64,000 nt of DNA. Origin: Enterobacter asburiae (lineage in GTDB: Bacteria > Pseudomonadota > Gammaproteobacteria > Enterobacterales > Enterobacteriaceae). Below the pieces are notes generated by a model that ran no database searches, was not told the DNA's origin, and saw nothing but the letters and a program-made list of their open reading frames with translations. The stretch spans positions 142,404 through 206,403 of the forward strand of contig NZ_VRKN01000008.1 in NCBI RefSeq assembly GCF_008080435.1. The letters are read 5' to 3'. A program made the position numbers and the translations under genes. Of the stretch, positions 9,160 through 20,760 are shown piece after piece (within the stretch, counting starts at the first letter, position 1; every line of letters begins with the position of its first letter).

Positions 9160-10263
9160 TTACGCTGTCGTTAAGTGGAGGCAGACATCCGGACCCACCG
9201 GACGAATCTCGCTGAATTTGAGTTGTGGTGCATCGGCCAGTTTTTCAAGGCCAGGCAGCACAAACAGGCCGCGCGCATCGTTACCCAACAGTTTAGGCGC
9301 AACGTAGACAATCAGTTCATCCACCAGCCCGGCCTGTAAGAGCGCACCGGCGAGCGTTGGCCCCGCTTCGACCCAGATACTGTTCACCTGCTGCTTGCCG
9401 AGCAGCATCATCAGCACAACTAAATCCAGATGCCCGTTATGCTCCGGCACCATGATGCTGCGCACGCCTTCCGGCCATTCGCGCGTATCTTCTTTGGTGC
9501 GGGCAATCCAGGTTTCACCCGGCTGCTGGACGATGCGGTGCTCCGGCGTCACGCGGTTCTGGCTATCAATGATAATACGCAGCGGCTGACGCAGGTTCTC
9601 CTGCGGGTAAAGCGCCTGGGTATCGGCATTCAGTTCGTCCCAGCGCACGGTCATGGCCGGATCGTCAGCGAGAACGGTTTCACTGCTGGTGAGGATAGCA
9701 TGGCTTTGCGAGCGCAGACGTTGCACATCGCGCCTTGCCTGTGGCGAGGTTACCCACTGGCTTTCGCCGTTTGCCATCGCCGTACGACCGTCCAGCGAGG
9801 CGCCCAGCTTGAGCTGAATATACGGGAACCCCGTGCGCATGCGCTTCAGAAAGCCTTTGTTGATCGCTTCCGCGTCCTGCATCATCAGGCCATGGCTGAC
9901 GTCAATGCCTTCCTGCTGCAGGCGATACAGCCCGCGTCCGGCCACCTGCGGATTTGGGTCCTGCATCGAGGCGACCACGCGTGAAACACCGGCGGCAATC
10001 AGCGCTTCGCAGCACGGCGGCGTACGCCCGTGATGGCTGCAGGGCTCCAGCGTGACGTAGGCTGTGGCACCGCGTGCCTTCTCACCAGCCATGCGCAACG
10101 CATGAACCTCGGCGTGCGGTTCGCCGGCACGATAGTGAAACCCCTCCCCCACGATTTCGCCATCTTTTACGATCACGCACCCGACGTTCGGGTTGGGATG
10201 GGTGGTAAAACGACCGCGCTGCGCCAGTTTCATGGCGCGCGCCATGTACATCTCATCGTGCAT
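9160..10263 (-). CDS. ribD: Bifunctional riboflavin deaminase/reductase RibD
   Basis: Deaminates and then reduces the GTP cyclohydrolase II product in riboflavin synthesis. Starting at MHDEMYMARA gives 367 residues, the E. coli length; an in-frame ATG 12 codons upstream lies inside nrdR and is not used. The N-terminal zinc deaminase shows HAEVHAL and PCSHHGRTPPC. The C-terminal reductase domain shows LKLGASLDGRTAM and the cofactor segment EAGPTLAGALLQ. The start is four bases after the nrdR stop. Confidence 0.98.
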   Translation of the reverse strand: MHDEMYMARAMKLAQRGRFTTHPNPNVGCVIVKDGEIVGEGFHYRAGEPHAEVHALRMAGEKARGATAYVTLEPCSHHGRTPPCCEALIAAGVSRVVASMQDPNPQVAGRGLYRLQQEGIDVSHGLMMQDAEAINKGFLKRMRTGFPYIQLKLGASLDGRTAMANGESQWVTSPQARRDVQRLRSQSHAILTSSETVLADDPAMTVRWDELNADTQALYPQENLRQPLRIIIDSQNRVTPEHRIVQQPGETWIARTKEDTREWPEGVRSIMVPEHNGHLDLVVLMMLLGKQQVNSIWVEAGPTLAGALLQAGLVDELIVYVAPKLLGNDARGLFVLPGLEKLADAPQLKFSEIRPVGPDVCLHLTTA

Positions 10264-10267
10264 GAGC

Positions 10268-10729
<462 letters not shown>

Positions 10730-10868
10730 TTATCCGGTTAACTGATTTTCATTTTACCCTGATCTGGCCTGACAACAAAGGAAGAGCTTTTTGAGACAAA
10801 GGATCTATGTCTGACACGAGGATGCTGGCTACCATTAGGCAATCCGTTATTTCAAGGAAATAAACGCA

Positions 10869-11408
10869 ATGACAAGACGTTACCTGAAAATTTTGCTGGT
10901 GGGGAGCCTCTTCACCCTTAGCGCCTGTGCACAACAAGCCGAAGTCCGTCAGATGAAACAGAGCGTGAATACGCTCAATACGGCGATGGACAAACTGAAC
11001 AAAGAAACGGTGAAGATCACCCAGCAAAACGCCCTGAATGCGAAATCCAGCAGCGGGGTTTATCTCCTGCCGGGAGCGAATACGCCTGCGCGTCTCAATA
11101 GTCAGATTGGTACGCTGAAAATGTCGCTGGTGAACGTGGCGGCGAATGCAAATGGTACTCGCGCAACATTACGCATTCAGGGAGAATCCAACGATCCGTT
11201 GCCAGCCTTCAGTGGTACCGTCGAATGGGGACAGATCCAGGGCACCACTGAAAGCTACCAGGAGGTGAATGTTAACAGCCAGCTGTTCACCGCACCGGCC
11301 AGCGTGCTGGCTCCGAGCGATGTTGACATTCCGCTGCAGCTTAACGGACTGACTCCGGATCAGTTAGGTTTTATCCGCATTCACGATATCCAGCCCGCCG
11401 CGCAGTAA
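10869..11408 (+). CDS. yajI: Putative lipoprotein YajI (DUF3251)
   Basis: A 179-residue lipoprotein of unknown role found next to tsx in enterobacteria. The N-terminus has Arg-rich n-region, hydrophobic ILLVGSLFTL and the lipobox LSAC with the lipid Cys at about residue 20. A heptad-like helix follows (about 25-50, EVRQMKQSVNTLN...), then a beta-rich domain ending IRIHDIQPAAQ. The residue after the lipid cysteine is Ala, suggesting outer-membrane sorting. A strong hairpin follows the stop. Confidence 0.9.
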   Translation: MTRRYLKILLVGSLFTLSACAQQAEVRQMKQSVNTLNTAMDKLNKETVKITQQNALNAKSSSGVYLLPGANTPARLNSQIGTLKMSLVNVAANANGTRATLRIQGESNDPLPAFSGTVEWGQIQGTTESYQEVNVNSQLFTAPASVLAPSDVDIPLQLNGLTPDQLGFIRIHDIQPAAQ

Positions 11409-11416
11409 CCCTCTCT

Positions 11417-11444
11417 TTAGCGGAGTGCAATGTCACTCCGCTAA
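11417..11444 (+). terminator. Hairpin after yajI (likely terminator)
   Basis: Perfect 11-bp stem TTAGCGGAGTG / CACTCCGCTAA around the loop CAATGT, starting 8 bases after the yajI stop. The downstream T-tract is weak (CATTTACATTTC), so termination may be incomplete or Rho-aided. Confidence 0.6.
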
Positions 11445-11508
11445 CATTTACATTTCGTATGGATTGGCAACATAAATGATTGCCGCTACAATCCCGGCCG
11501 TTTAAAGT

Positions 11509-11590
11509 ACGCAAACGTGAACGCAATCGATTACGTATGTGAGAGATATGTGAAACAACACATATTTTTGTGAGCAGGGATTCCTATAAT
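11509..11590 (+). promoter_or_regulatory. tsx control region (CRP-like half-sites, PurR/CytR-like motif, -10 box)
   Basis: A consensus -10 TATAAT lies at 11585-11590 with no good -35, typical of an activator-dependent promoter. Three direct TGTGA half-sites occur at 11538, 11549 and 11569, and a 7-bp inverted repeat ATATGTG/CACATAT is centred near 11555.5, about 41 bases upstream of the inferred start. Further up, ACGCAAACGTGAACGC (11509-11524) resembles a PurR/CytR-type operator. E. coli tsx is known to be under CRP/CytR and DeoR; the assignments here are by resemblance only. Confidence 0.5.
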
Positions 11591-11675
11591 AGGCACCGCA
11601 GAAACACGAAATATTTAGAAACGCAATTCGCGCATTTTTCACTCCCGGAAGGGAATTTCAATCAGTGGCATGATT

Positions 11676-12554
11676 ATGAAAAAAACATTACTCGCAGCTG
11701 GCGCCGTGCTGGCACTGTCTTCCTCTTTCACTGTTAACGCAGCGGAAAACGATAAACCACAATACCTCTCCGACTGGTGGCATCAGAGCGTTAACGTGGT
11801 CGGCAGCTACCACACGCGCTTCGGACCACAGATCCGCAACGATACCTACCTGGAATACGAAGCATTCGCCAAGAAAGACTGGTTTGATTTCTATGGCTAT
11901 ATGGATGCACCGGTCTTCTTTGGTGGTAACTCTCAGGCAAAAGGTATCTGGAACCACGGTTCTCCTCTGTTCATGGAGATCGAGCCGCGCTTCTCCATCG
12001 ACAAGCTGACCGGTACCGACCTGAGCTTCGGTCCGTTCAAAGAGTGGTACTTCGCGAACAACTATATCTACGACATGGGCCGCAACGAGTCTGGTCGTCA
12101 GAGCACCTGGTATATGGGTCTGGGTACCGACGTTGACACCGGTCTGCCAATGAGCCTGTCCCTGAACGTGTACGCGAAATACCAGTGGCAGAACTATGGT
12201 GCCGAAAACCAGAATGAGTGGGATGGCTACCGTTTTAAAGTGAAATACTTTGTGCCAATCACTCAGCTGTGGGGCGGTAACCTGAGCTACATCGGCTTCA
12301 CCAACTTCGACTGGGGTTCAGATCTGGGCGATAAGAGCGGTTACGCTGAAAACGGCATCAAGCAGCGTACCAACAATTCCATCGCCTCTAGCCACATTCT
12401 GGCGCTGAACTACGATCACTGGCACTACTCTGTAGTGGCACGTTACTGGCACAACGGCGGCCAGTGGAACGACGATGCGAAACTGGTGTGGATGAACGAA
12501 AACGTCCGTTCTACCGGCTGGGGTGGTTACCTGGTTGTAGGTTATAACTTCTAA
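11676..12554 (+). CDS. tsx: Nucleoside-specific outer-membrane channel Tsx
   Basis: 12-stranded outer-membrane barrel that passes nucleosides and albicidin and serves as a phage receptor. The ATG of MKKTLLAAG gives 292 residues; a second ATG two codons upstream exists. The signal peptide ends at VNA before [13 protein letters not shown], a Tsx hallmark; the last residue is Phe, as usual for outer-membrane barrels. Strongly Tyr/Trp-rich throughout. A REP pair follows the stop. Confidence 0.98.
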   Translation: MKKTLLAAGAVLALSSSFTVNAAENDKPQYLSDWWHQSVNVVGSYHTRFGPQIRNDTYLEYEAFAKKDWFDFYGYMDAPVFFGGNSQAKGIWNHGSPLFMEIEPRFSIDKLTGTDLSFGPFKEWYFANNYIYDMGRNESGRQSTWYMGLGTDVDTGLPMSLSLNVYAKYQWQNYGAENQNEWDGYRFKVKYFVPITQLWGGNLSYIGFTNFDWGSDLGDKSGYAENGIKQRTNNSIASSHILALNYDHWHYSVVARYWHNGGQWNDDAKLVWMNENVRSTGWGGYLVVGYNF

Positions 12555-12567
12555 TCAGTGCGGGTTT

Positions 12568-12639
12568 CGCCCGGTGGCGCTGCGCTTACCGGGCCTACGA
12601 TCCGAATGTAGGCCGGGTAAGGCGTAGCCGCCACCCGGC
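12568..12639. repeat. REP pair (BIME) between tsx and the WYL regulator gene
   Basis: Two inverted REPs: CGCCCGGTGGCGCTGCGC with TTACCGGGCCTACGA (12568-12600), and GTAGGCCGGGTAAGGCGTAG with CCGCCACCCGGC (12608-12639). They sit between convergent stops and probably end transcripts from both sides. Confidence 0.87.
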
Positions 12640-12642
12640 TTT

Positions 12643-13323
12643 TTACTGTTTAACCTTTCGCAAAAAATCTGCCAGAGACCTGTCCGCACTCTCGCTAAAC
12701 CGCCTCTCCGTCTGCACAATATTGAGGCATCGGTCGAGCCGGAAACAGCGGTAGTCATCGCGCCGTTCACACCACGCCGCCAGCAGCCAACGCTCCCCCC
12801 AGAAGAACAGCCCCAGCGGCTGAACCTCGCGCTTTGAGAGCTGTCCGGCTTCATCACGGTAATGCAACGCCAGCACGCGCTGGGCGGAAATCGCCTGATG
12901 AATCATGTCAAAATCGCTGCGGGAGTGGCTTTGCATGCAAAAATCCGGGGCATAGATCCGCGTCTGCTCCGCCTTTAGACGGCTCTCCTCGGGCAGGATA
13001 GCCAGCACCTTCTCCTGAGCCGACTCCAGCTCGCGCGACAGCGATTCCCCTCCCCAGGTTTTGAGCAGGCGAATCGCGACGATCAGCGCCTCTGACTCCT
13101 TATTTGTCAACATCAGCGGTGGCAGGTCAAAACCCGACATCAGCCGATATCCGCTCCCCGCCTCACCTTCCACCGGCACGCCGGAAAGCGACAGGTCACG
13201 GATATCGCGGTAGACCGTGCGCTCGGACACGCCAAGCCGATCCGCCAGATGCGCTGCCGTTGTCAGACGCCTGCCCCGCAGGATCTGCACAATCTGAAAC
13301 AAACGGTCAGCGCGTCGGGTCAT
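12643..13323 (-). CDS. HTH/WYL-domain transcriptional regulator
   Basis: DeoR/HTH-11 type regulator of 226 residues, related in layout to YafY-family proteins. Residues about 1-60 form a winged helix (LTTAAHLADRLGVSERTVYRDI then GVPVEGEAGSGYRL). The C-terminal half is a WYL ligand-binding domain (ALHYRDEAGQLSKREVQPLGLFFWGERWLLAAWCE ... FRLDR). It lies 14 bases after the VOC gene in one operon, so it probably controls that operon, perhaps through the repeated octamer upstream. In E. coli this position between tsx and secF holds yajD instead. The ligand is unknown. Confidence 0.85.
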   Translation of the reverse strand: MTRRADRLFQIVQILRGRRLTTAAHLADRLGVSERTVYRDIRDLSLSGVPVEGEAGSGYRLMSGFDLPPLMLTNKESEALIVAIRLLKTWGGESLSRELESAQEKVLAILPEESRLKAEQTRIYAPDFCMQSHSRSDFDMIHQAISAQRVLALHYRDEAGQLSKREVQPLGLFFWGERWLLAAWCERRDDYRCFRLDRCLNIVQTERRFSESADRSLADFLRKVKQ

Positions 13324-13337
13324 ATCTTATTCCGCTC

Positions 13338-13703
13338 TCAGGCAGGTTGATGGAGGCCGACGCGGTTACCCTCGCTGTCGGTAAACAATGCGATAGTGCC
13401 AATACCATGCGGCAGTTCCAGCGGGCCAAACACGCACTCACCGCCCGCAGAGGCGATGCGATCGAGCGTGGCCGCCAGATTGTCAGTATGCAGGTAAATA
13501 ATAGCGCCCTGCAAAGACGGTGTAACGCCGTCAAATTTTGCCAGCGCCCCGCCGGTACCTGGATCCTCATGCGGGAAAACGGCCAGCTCCGCACAGTCCA
13601 TTTTCTCGCGACGCAGCGCGAGCTGCATCACCGGCTCATAAAATTTGATGGCGCGATCCATATCCGAGACCGGAATTTCAAACCAGTTAATTACGCTTTT
13701 CAT
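13338..13703 (-). CDS. VOC-family (glyoxalase/bleomycin-resistance fold) protein
   Basis: 121 residues with a single vicinal-oxygen-chelate domain: VINWFEIPVSDMDRAIKFYEPVM at the N-terminus, YLHTDNLAATLDRI in the middle and GTIALFTDSEGNRVGLH at the end, typical of the paired beta-alpha-beta-beta-beta modules. Such proteins bind or modify small electrophiles or antibiotics; I cannot name the substrate. Co-transcribed with the WYL regulator behind it. The ribosome-binding site is part of a repeated octamer (see the upstream element). Confidence 0.85.
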   Translation of the reverse strand: MKSVINWFEIPVSDMDRAIKFYEPVMQLALRREKMDCAELAVFPHEDPGTGGALAKFDGVTPSLQGAIIYLHTDNLAATLDRIASAGGECVFGPLELPHGIGTIALFTDSEGNRVGLHQPA

Positions 13704-13708
13704 ACATC

Positions 13709-13787
13709 CTCCTGACTGTTGTTTGGGTTCAGAAGGAGTCTACGACAGGGCTCCTGACAGCATACTGTCAGGAGTGTTTGTCAGGAG
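13709..13787 (-). promoter_or_regulatory. Four-copy octamer array upstream of the VOC/WYL operon
   Basis: The octamer CTCCTGAC (complement GTCAGGAG) occurs at 13709-13716, 13751-13758, 13767-13774 and 13780-13787. The middle two form a perfect 10-bp inverted repeat CTCCTGACAG / CTGTCAGGAG around CATA, whose centre on the minus strand includes a TATGCT -10-like hexamer. The copy nearest the gene contains its Shine-Dalgarno AGGAG, five bases before the ATG. It can be read as an operator for the neighbouring WYL regulator, or as an RNA in which an upstream CUCCUGAC masks the ribosome-binding site. Confidence 0.6.
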
Positions 13788-13792
13788 CAGAT

Positions 13793-13823
13793 AAAAAAAA
13801 TCCCGGTCAACAGACCGGGATTT
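13793..13823 (-). terminator. Intrinsic terminator of the secDF operon
   Basis: On the minus strand AAATCCCGGTC / GACCGGGATTT forms an 11-bp stem with a 4-base loop, followed by eight T residues. It ends the queA-tgt-yajC-secD-secF transcript and isolates the VOC/WYL pair downstream. Confidence 0.93.
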
Positions 13824-13845
13824 CGATAACGCGCTAAACGTCGCT

Positions 13846-14817
13846 TTACGGCAGAATGGACGGTTGATCCGCCCCTTCTTTCTCGACTTTCTGCTGGAGC
13901 AGGTGCTCGCGCTTCATGCCGAGTTTCAGTGCCAGTGCGGACGCGACGTAGATAGACGATGCCGTACCGATGGTGACACCAATCAACATGGTCAGCGAGA
14001 AACCTTCCAGTACCGGACCACCAAAGAGGAACAGCATCAGGATCACCATCAGGGTTGTACCGGATGTGATCAAGGTACGGTGCAGCGTCTGGGTCAACGA
14101 CACGTTAAAGATTTCGTACGGCGTACCGCGACGGATCTTACGGAAGTTTTCACGGATACGGTCAGATACCACGATACTGTCGTTCAGTGAGTAACCGATA
14201 ACGGACATCAGGGATGCCACAATCGTCAGGTCAATCTCAATGTGGAACAGCGACAGTATGCCCATGGTGATCACCACGTCGTGCGCCAGGGCGATAACCA
14301 CACCGGCCGCCAGTCGCCACTCAAAGCGGAAACCGACGTACACCAGGATGGAGATCAGCGCCACCAGCAGCGCCATCGCACCGGTCTGCGCCAGGTCAGC
14401 CCCCACGCTTGGGCCGACGAACTCAATACGCTTAACCGCCGCGCTCTGGCTGGTTGTTTCGTTAATCACGCTAACAACCTTACTGCCCAGCTCCTGGCTG
14501 CCGTTGGCATCGTGCACCGGCGGCATACGCACCATGATGTCGCGGCTGCTGCCGAAGTTCTGCAACAGCGGCTCTTCAAAGCCCGCTTTCTGCAGAGACA
14601 GGCGCATCTGGTCCATATCGACCGGTTTTTCCAGGGAGATCTCGATGACTGTACCGCCGGTGAAATCAAGACCCCAGTTAAAACCTTTCACGCTCATAAT
14701 GCCGATGGACAGAATCAGCAGCAAACCTGAAATGCCGAAGGCCCAGTAGTCCCAGCGCATAAAGTCCCAGACTTTACGGCCATGGTTCAATTGTTCAACA
14801 GTATATTCCTGTGCCAC
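13846..14817 (-). CDS. secF: Protein translocase subunit SecF
   Basis: Inner-membrane partner of SecD that uses proton motive force to pull secreted proteins out of SecYEG. 323 residues, the E. coli length. One N-terminal membrane segment ([19 protein letters not shown]), a periplasmic domain starting at the [12 protein letters not shown] motif, then five further membrane segments including [16 protein letters not shown] and the conserved [20 protein letters not shown]. Starts 10 bases after secD. Confidence 0.98.
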   Translation of the reverse strand: MAQEYTVEQLNHGRKVWDFMRWDYWAFGISGLLLILSIGIMSVKGFNWGLDFTGGTVIEISLEKPVDMDQMRLSLQKAGFEEPLLQNFGSSRDIMVRMPPVHDANGSQELGSKVVSVINETTSQSAAVKRIEFVGPSVGADLAQTGAMALLVALISILVYVGFRFEWRLAAGVVIALAHDVVITMGILSLFHIEIDLTIVASLMSVIGYSLNDSIVVSDRIRENFRKIRRGTPYEIFNVSLTQTLHRTLITSGTTLMVILMLFLFGGPVLEGFSLTMLIGVTIGTASSIYVASALALKLGMKREHLLQQKVEKEGADQPSILP

Positions 14818-14827
14818 AACGCACTCC

Positions 14828-16675
14828 TCAGATAGACAGCTTTTTGACGCGCTTGCCGCCGTACAGCAGGTTCACGATGGCACGGGTGCCGACAATAGCG
14901 GTAAACATTGACGTTGCGACACCGATACCGGTGGTAATCGCAAAGCCTTTGATCGCGCCAGTACCCACTGCATACAGGATAAGAACCTTAATCAGTGTTG
15001 TTACGTTCGCATCGAAGATGGAGCTGAACGCGCCTTTATAGCCTTCGTCAATCGCCTGCTGAATAGAGCGACCGTTGCTCAACTCTTCTTTGATACGTTC
15101 GTTAATCAGTACGTTGGCGTCGACCGCCACCGCAAGGGTAAGAACGATACCCGCAATCCCCGGCATGGTCAGCGTTGCCCCCGGCAGCAGGGACATAATG
15201 CCGATGATCAGCACCAGGTTGGCGATCAGCGCGGACGTCGCAATCAGACCAAACTTCTTATAGAAGAAGATCATAAAGAGGATAGAGACCGCGAGGCCAG
15301 CCAGACACGCTTCCAGACCCTGCTGGATGTTTTGCATACCCAGAGTAGGACCAATGGTACGCTCTTCAACAATCTGAATTGGCGCAATCAGCGCACCGGC
15401 ACGCAGCAGCAGGGAGAGCTGACGCGCTTCGTTCGGGTTGTTAATACCGGTAATACGGAAGCTGTTACCCAGACGAGACTGGATATTGGCGATGTTAATC
15501 ACCTCTTCCTCTTTCACCAGTACCGCACGACCGTTTGCATCTTTCTTACCGCTGTCTTTGTACTCCACGAACAGAGTCGCCATCGGTTTACCGATGTTGT
15601 CCTTGGTGAAGTTAGACATGATGTTACCACCCGCGCTATCCAGCGAGATGTTAACCTGCGGCTGGTTGTATTCGTCCTGGCTCGACGTGGAGTCGGTGAT
15701 GTGGTCACCGGTCAGAATCACGCGTTTGTACAGCACAACTGGCTGACCTTCGCGAGTCTGTTTCACTTCGGAGTCACCCGGAATACGCCCTGCTGCTGCA
15801 GCGGACTGATCGACGTTGGAGTTCACCAGACGGAATTCCAGCGTTGCGGTCGCACCCAGAATCTCTTTCGCACGCGCAGTGTCCTGGATACCCGGCAGTT
15901 CAACCACGATACGGTCAGCACCCTGACGCTGTACCAGCGGCTCAGCCACACCCAGTTGGTTTACACGGTTACGCAGAATGTTGATGTTCTGCTGAACGGC
16001 ATATTCACGCGCTTCTTTCAGACGCGCATCGGTCATCACCGCACGCAGCTGGTTGCTGCCCTGAGAGGTGATCACCAGGTCACGGTGACGTTGGGTCAGG
16101 TAATCTACAGCCTGATCGCGCGCCGCACTGTCGCGGAACGTGATGCTCATGCCGTAGTTATCTTCTTTACGCACGGTGGTGTAAGCGATGCCTTTATCAC
16201 GCAGATCGCTGCGCAGGCTGTCGATATTCTGTTCCTGCAGCTTGCCGAGCGCGGTATCCATATCCACTTCCATCAGGAAGTGAACGCCGCCACGCAGGTC
16301 AAGACCGAGTTTCATTGGCTCTGCTTTCATCGCAGCCAGCCAACGCGGGGTTGCAGGGGCAAGGTTAAGCGCCACGACGTATTTGTCACCCAGCACGCCC
16401 ATCAGCGCTTCGCGAGCGCGGAGCTGCGTGTCGGTGGTGTCGAAGCGAGCAAGAATTGCGCCCTCTTCCAGAGCCACAGACTTAGCGGTAATTTTTTCTT
16501 CTTGTAACGTTTTCTGGACCTGGATCAGCGTTTGCTCACTGGCGGCGACACCGCGCGCGCCAGTGATTTGAACGGCCGGATCCTCACCATACAGGTTGGG
16601 AAGCGCGTACAGCAGGCCGACGAGAATCACGACGACCAGCATGATGTACTTCCACAAAGGATAACGGTTTAACAC
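14828..16675 (-). CDS. secD: Protein translocase subunit SecD
   Basis: 615-residue RND-type translocation factor working with SecF and YajC. The N-terminal membrane helix ([21 protein letters not shown]) is followed by the large periplasmic P1 domain beginning at [15 protein letters not shown], then five C-terminal membrane segments with the conserved [23 protein letters not shown]. Length and order match E. coli. Member of the tgt-yajC-secDF operon. Confidence 0.98.
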   Translation of the reverse strand: MLNRYPLWKYIMLVVVILVGLLYALPNLYGEDPAVQITGARGVAASEQTLIQVQKTLQEEKITAKSVALEEGAILARFDTTDTQLRAREALMGVLGDKYVVALNLAPATPRWLAAMKAEPMKLGLDLRGGVHFLMEVDMDTALGKLQEQNIDSLRSDLRDKGIAYTTVRKEDNYGMSITFRDSAARDQAVDYLTQRHRDLVITSQGSNQLRAVMTDARLKEAREYAVQQNINILRNRVNQLGVAEPLVQRQGADRIVVELPGIQDTARAKEILGATATLEFRLVNSNVDQSAAAAGRIPGDSEVKQTREGQPVVLYKRVILTGDHITDSTSSQDEYNQPQVNISLDSAGGNIMSNFTKDNIGKPMATLFVEYKDSGKKDANGRAVLVKEEEVINIANIQSRLGNSFRITGINNPNEARQLSLLLRAGALIAPIQIVEERTIGPTLGMQNIQQGLEACLAGLAVSILFMIFFYKKFGLIATSALIANLVLIIGIMSLLPGATLTMPGIAGIVLTLAVAVDANVLINERIKEELSNGRSIQQAIDEGYKGAFSSIFDANVTTLIKVLILYAVGTGAIKGFAITTGIGVATSMFTAIVGTRAIVNLLYGGKRVKKLSI

Positions 16676-16702
16676 GGCAGTTCCCTTTGGGAAAAGTTGG
16701 GA

Positions 16703-17035
16703 TTACAGCGCCTTCATGGTGCCTTTCGGCAGAACGGCAGCTACGAAGTCACGTTTGATGACCACTTCAGTGGTGTCGTTCAGGGCGATAGCAATGTAGC
16801 CGTTTTCAGCCACTTTGGTCACGCGACCCACCAGACCACCGTTAGTCAGTACTTCATCGCCTTTCGCAATGGAGCTCATCAGGTTTTTGTGCTCTTTGGT
16901 GCGCTTCTGCTGTGGACGTAGGATCATGAAGTAGAAGATCAGACCGAACACAACCAGCATCAGAATCAGAGACATCGGGCTGCCCTGCGCTGGAGCACCT
17001 GTTGCCGCTACCGCATCAGAAATAAAAAAGCTCAT
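16703..17035 (-). CDS. yajC: Sec translocon accessory protein YajC
   Basis: 110-residue single-pass inner-membrane protein of the SecDF-YajC complex. A membrane segment at about residues 20-40 (SLILMLVVFGLIFYFMIL) is followed by RPQQKRTKEHKNLMSSIAKGDEVLTNGGLVGRV, a family signature, and a small cytoplasmic domain. Same length as E. coli; sits between tgt and secD. Confidence 0.98.
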   Translation of the reverse strand: MSFFISDAVAATGAPAQGSPMSLILMLVVFGLIFYFMILRPQQKRTKEHKNLMSSIAKGDEVLTNGGLVGRVTKVAENGYIAIALNDTTEVVIKRDFVAAVLPKGTMKAL

Positions 17036-17057
17036 TCAAATTCCCTCATTATTAAAA

Positions 17058-19309
<2,252 letters not shown>

Positions 19310-19401
19310 GACGTATACTCGTGACTTAAAAACAGGCGGCATAGTCTAGTGCTCACACCCTTTTGCTGCAACAACTAGCCGCCCCCGGACAAATAAAACG
19401 C

Positions 19402-19983
19402 ATGAATTTTCTCGCTCACCTGCATCTCGCTCATCTCGCTGACAGCTCCCTGTCCGGCAATTTGCTGGCCGATTTCGTACGCGGCAACCCCGCTGAAGAC
19501 TATTCCCCTGAGGTTGTCGACGGGATTTTTATGCACCGCCGCATCGACGTGCTGACTGATAAGCTGCCGGAAGTGACGGAAGCCAAAGCGTGGTTTCGCC
19601 CTGAAACGCGCCGCGTTGCGCCGATCACGCTCGACGTGATGTGGGACCACTTTCTGTCGCGCCACTGGGAACAGCTGTCGCCGGAGATGCCATTGCCGGA
19701 TTTTGTGCGCTATGCCCGCCAGCAGGTGTCGATCATTCTGCCCGACTCGCCACCGCGCTTTGTGAATCTGAATAACTATCTGTGGTCGGAACGCTGGCTG
19801 GAGCGTTATCGCGAGATGGATTTCATCCAGAATGTGCTGAATGGGATGGCCAGCCGTCGCCCACGACTGGATGCGCTGCGCGACTCCTGGTATGACCTGG
19901 ATGAACATTACGATGCGCTGGAAACGCGTTTCTGGCAGTTTTACCCGCGCATGATGGCGCAGGCGAAAAACAAACAACTTTGA
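19402..19983 (+). CDS. acpH: Acyl carrier protein phosphodiesterase
   Basis: Hydrolyses the 4'-phosphopantetheine arm from holo-ACP. 193 residues from [13 protein letters not shown], matching E. coli AcpH (formerly yajB); an in-frame ATG 13 codons upstream is ignored. The HD-like metal ligands appear as [30 protein letters not shown] and [12 protein letters not shown]. Divergent from queA. An OxyR-type control region begins about 15 bases after its stop. Confidence 0.96.
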   Translation: MNFLAHLHLAHLADSSLSGNLLADFVRGNPAEDYSPEVVDGIFMHRRIDVLTDKLPEVTEAKAWFRPETRRVAPITLDVMWDHFLSRHWEQLSPEMPLPDFVRYARQQVSIILPDSPPRFVNLNNYLWSERWLERYREMDFIQNVLNGMASRRPRLDALRDSWYDLDEHYDALETRFWQFYPRMMAQAKNKQL

Positions 19984-19997
19984 TGCAGATATGATTG

Positions 19998-20063
19998 ATA
20001 GGTAAAAGCTGGCGGAACGATTGTCACCACCTCTTTGTCTTATCCATGAACACTCTCTATACT
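19998..20063 (+). promoter_or_regulatory. OxyR-type site and sigma70 promoter of tsaA
   Basis: ATAGGTAAAAGCTGG (19998-20012), seven bases, then ATTGTCACCACCTCT (20020-20034) fit the OxyR pattern ATAGntnnnanCTAT-N7-ATAGntnnnanCTAT at 15 of 20 defined positions with exact spacing. Directly after it is TTGTCT (20035-20040), a 17-base spacer and TATACT (20058-20063), a good sigma70 promoter. An activator site abutting the -35 is the usual layout for OxyR-activated genes. The match was made by eye. Confidence 0.62.
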
Positions 20064-20110
20064 GGCTCGCGTTGCGTTCCAAATAACCTTAGTATCTACA
20101 GGAGAATCAT

Positions 20111-20713
20111 ATGGTTCTGGTAACTCGTCCGGCTCCGGATTTTACAGCTGCAGCAGTTCTGGGCAACGGTGAAATCGTTGAAAACTTCAACTTCAAACAG
20201 CACACCAACGGTAAAGCGACCGTTCTGTTCTTCTGGCCAATGGACTTCACTTTCGTTTGCCCGTCTGAGCTGATCGCCTTCGACAAACGTTATGAAGAAT
20301 TCCAGAAGCGTGGCGTGGAAGTTGTTGGCGTCTCCTTCGACTCTGAATTTGTACACAACGCATGGCGTAACACCCCTGTCGACAAAGGCGGCATCGGTGC
20401 GGTGAAATACGCAATGGTTGCGGACATCAAACGCGAAATCCAGCAGGCTTACGGTATCGAACATCCGGACGCTGGCGTTGCACTGCGTGGTTCCTTCCTG
20501 ATCGACGCAAACGGCATCGTTCGTCACCAGGTTGTGAACGATCTGCCGCTGGGTCGTAACATCGACGAAATGCTGCGCATGGTTGACGCGCTGCAGTTCC
20601 ACGAAGAGCACGGCGAAGTGTGCCCGGCTCAGTGGGAAAAAGGTAAAGAAGGCATGAACGCGTCTCCAGACGGCGTGGCTAAATACCTGTCTGAGAACGT
20701 ATCCAGCCTGTAA
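20111..20713 (+). CDS. tsaA: Typical 2-Cys peroxiredoxin (TsaA/AhpC family)
   Basis: Reduces hydrogen peroxide and alkyl hydroperoxides. 200 residues; strong ribosome-binding site AGGAG. Peroxidatic Cys50 sits in DFTFVCPSE, resolving Cys171 in GEVCPAQW, so it is a typical 2-Cys enzyme. The C-terminal half carries the conserved RGSFLIDANGIVRH. Absent at this locus in E. coli K-12; Salmonella has an equivalent tsaA beside acpH, where it is one of several peroxide-scavenging enzymes. No ahpF-like reductase is nearby, so reduction by the thioredoxin system is likely (inference). Confidence 0.93.
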   Translation: MVLVTRPAPDFTAAAVLGNGEIVENFNFKQHTNGKATVLFFWPMDFTFVCPSELIAFDKRYEEFQKRGVEVVGVSFDSEFVHNAWRNTPVDKGGIGAVKYAMVADIKREIQQAYGIEHPDAGVALRGSFLIDANGIVRHQVVNDLPLGRNIDEMLRMVDALQFHEEHGEVCPAQWEKGKEGMNASPDGVAKYLSENVSSL

Positions 20714-20727
20714 TCGGCACGGTTTAC

Positions 20728-20760
20728 GAAAAAGGCCCGCTTATGCGGGCCTTTTTTTAT
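20728..20760. terminator. Bidirectional terminator between tsaA and the DUF3999 gene
   Basis: AAAAAGGCCCGC-TTAT-GCGGGCCTTTTTTT: a 10-bp GC-rich stem with an A-tract before and a T-tract after, serving both convergent genes. The T-tract runs up to the DUF3999 stop codon. Confidence 0.95.

Noticed and set aside
15332..16507. 391-codon open frame on the plus strand
   Set aside because: Entirely antisense to secD, with composition explained by secD codon usage and no family resemblance.
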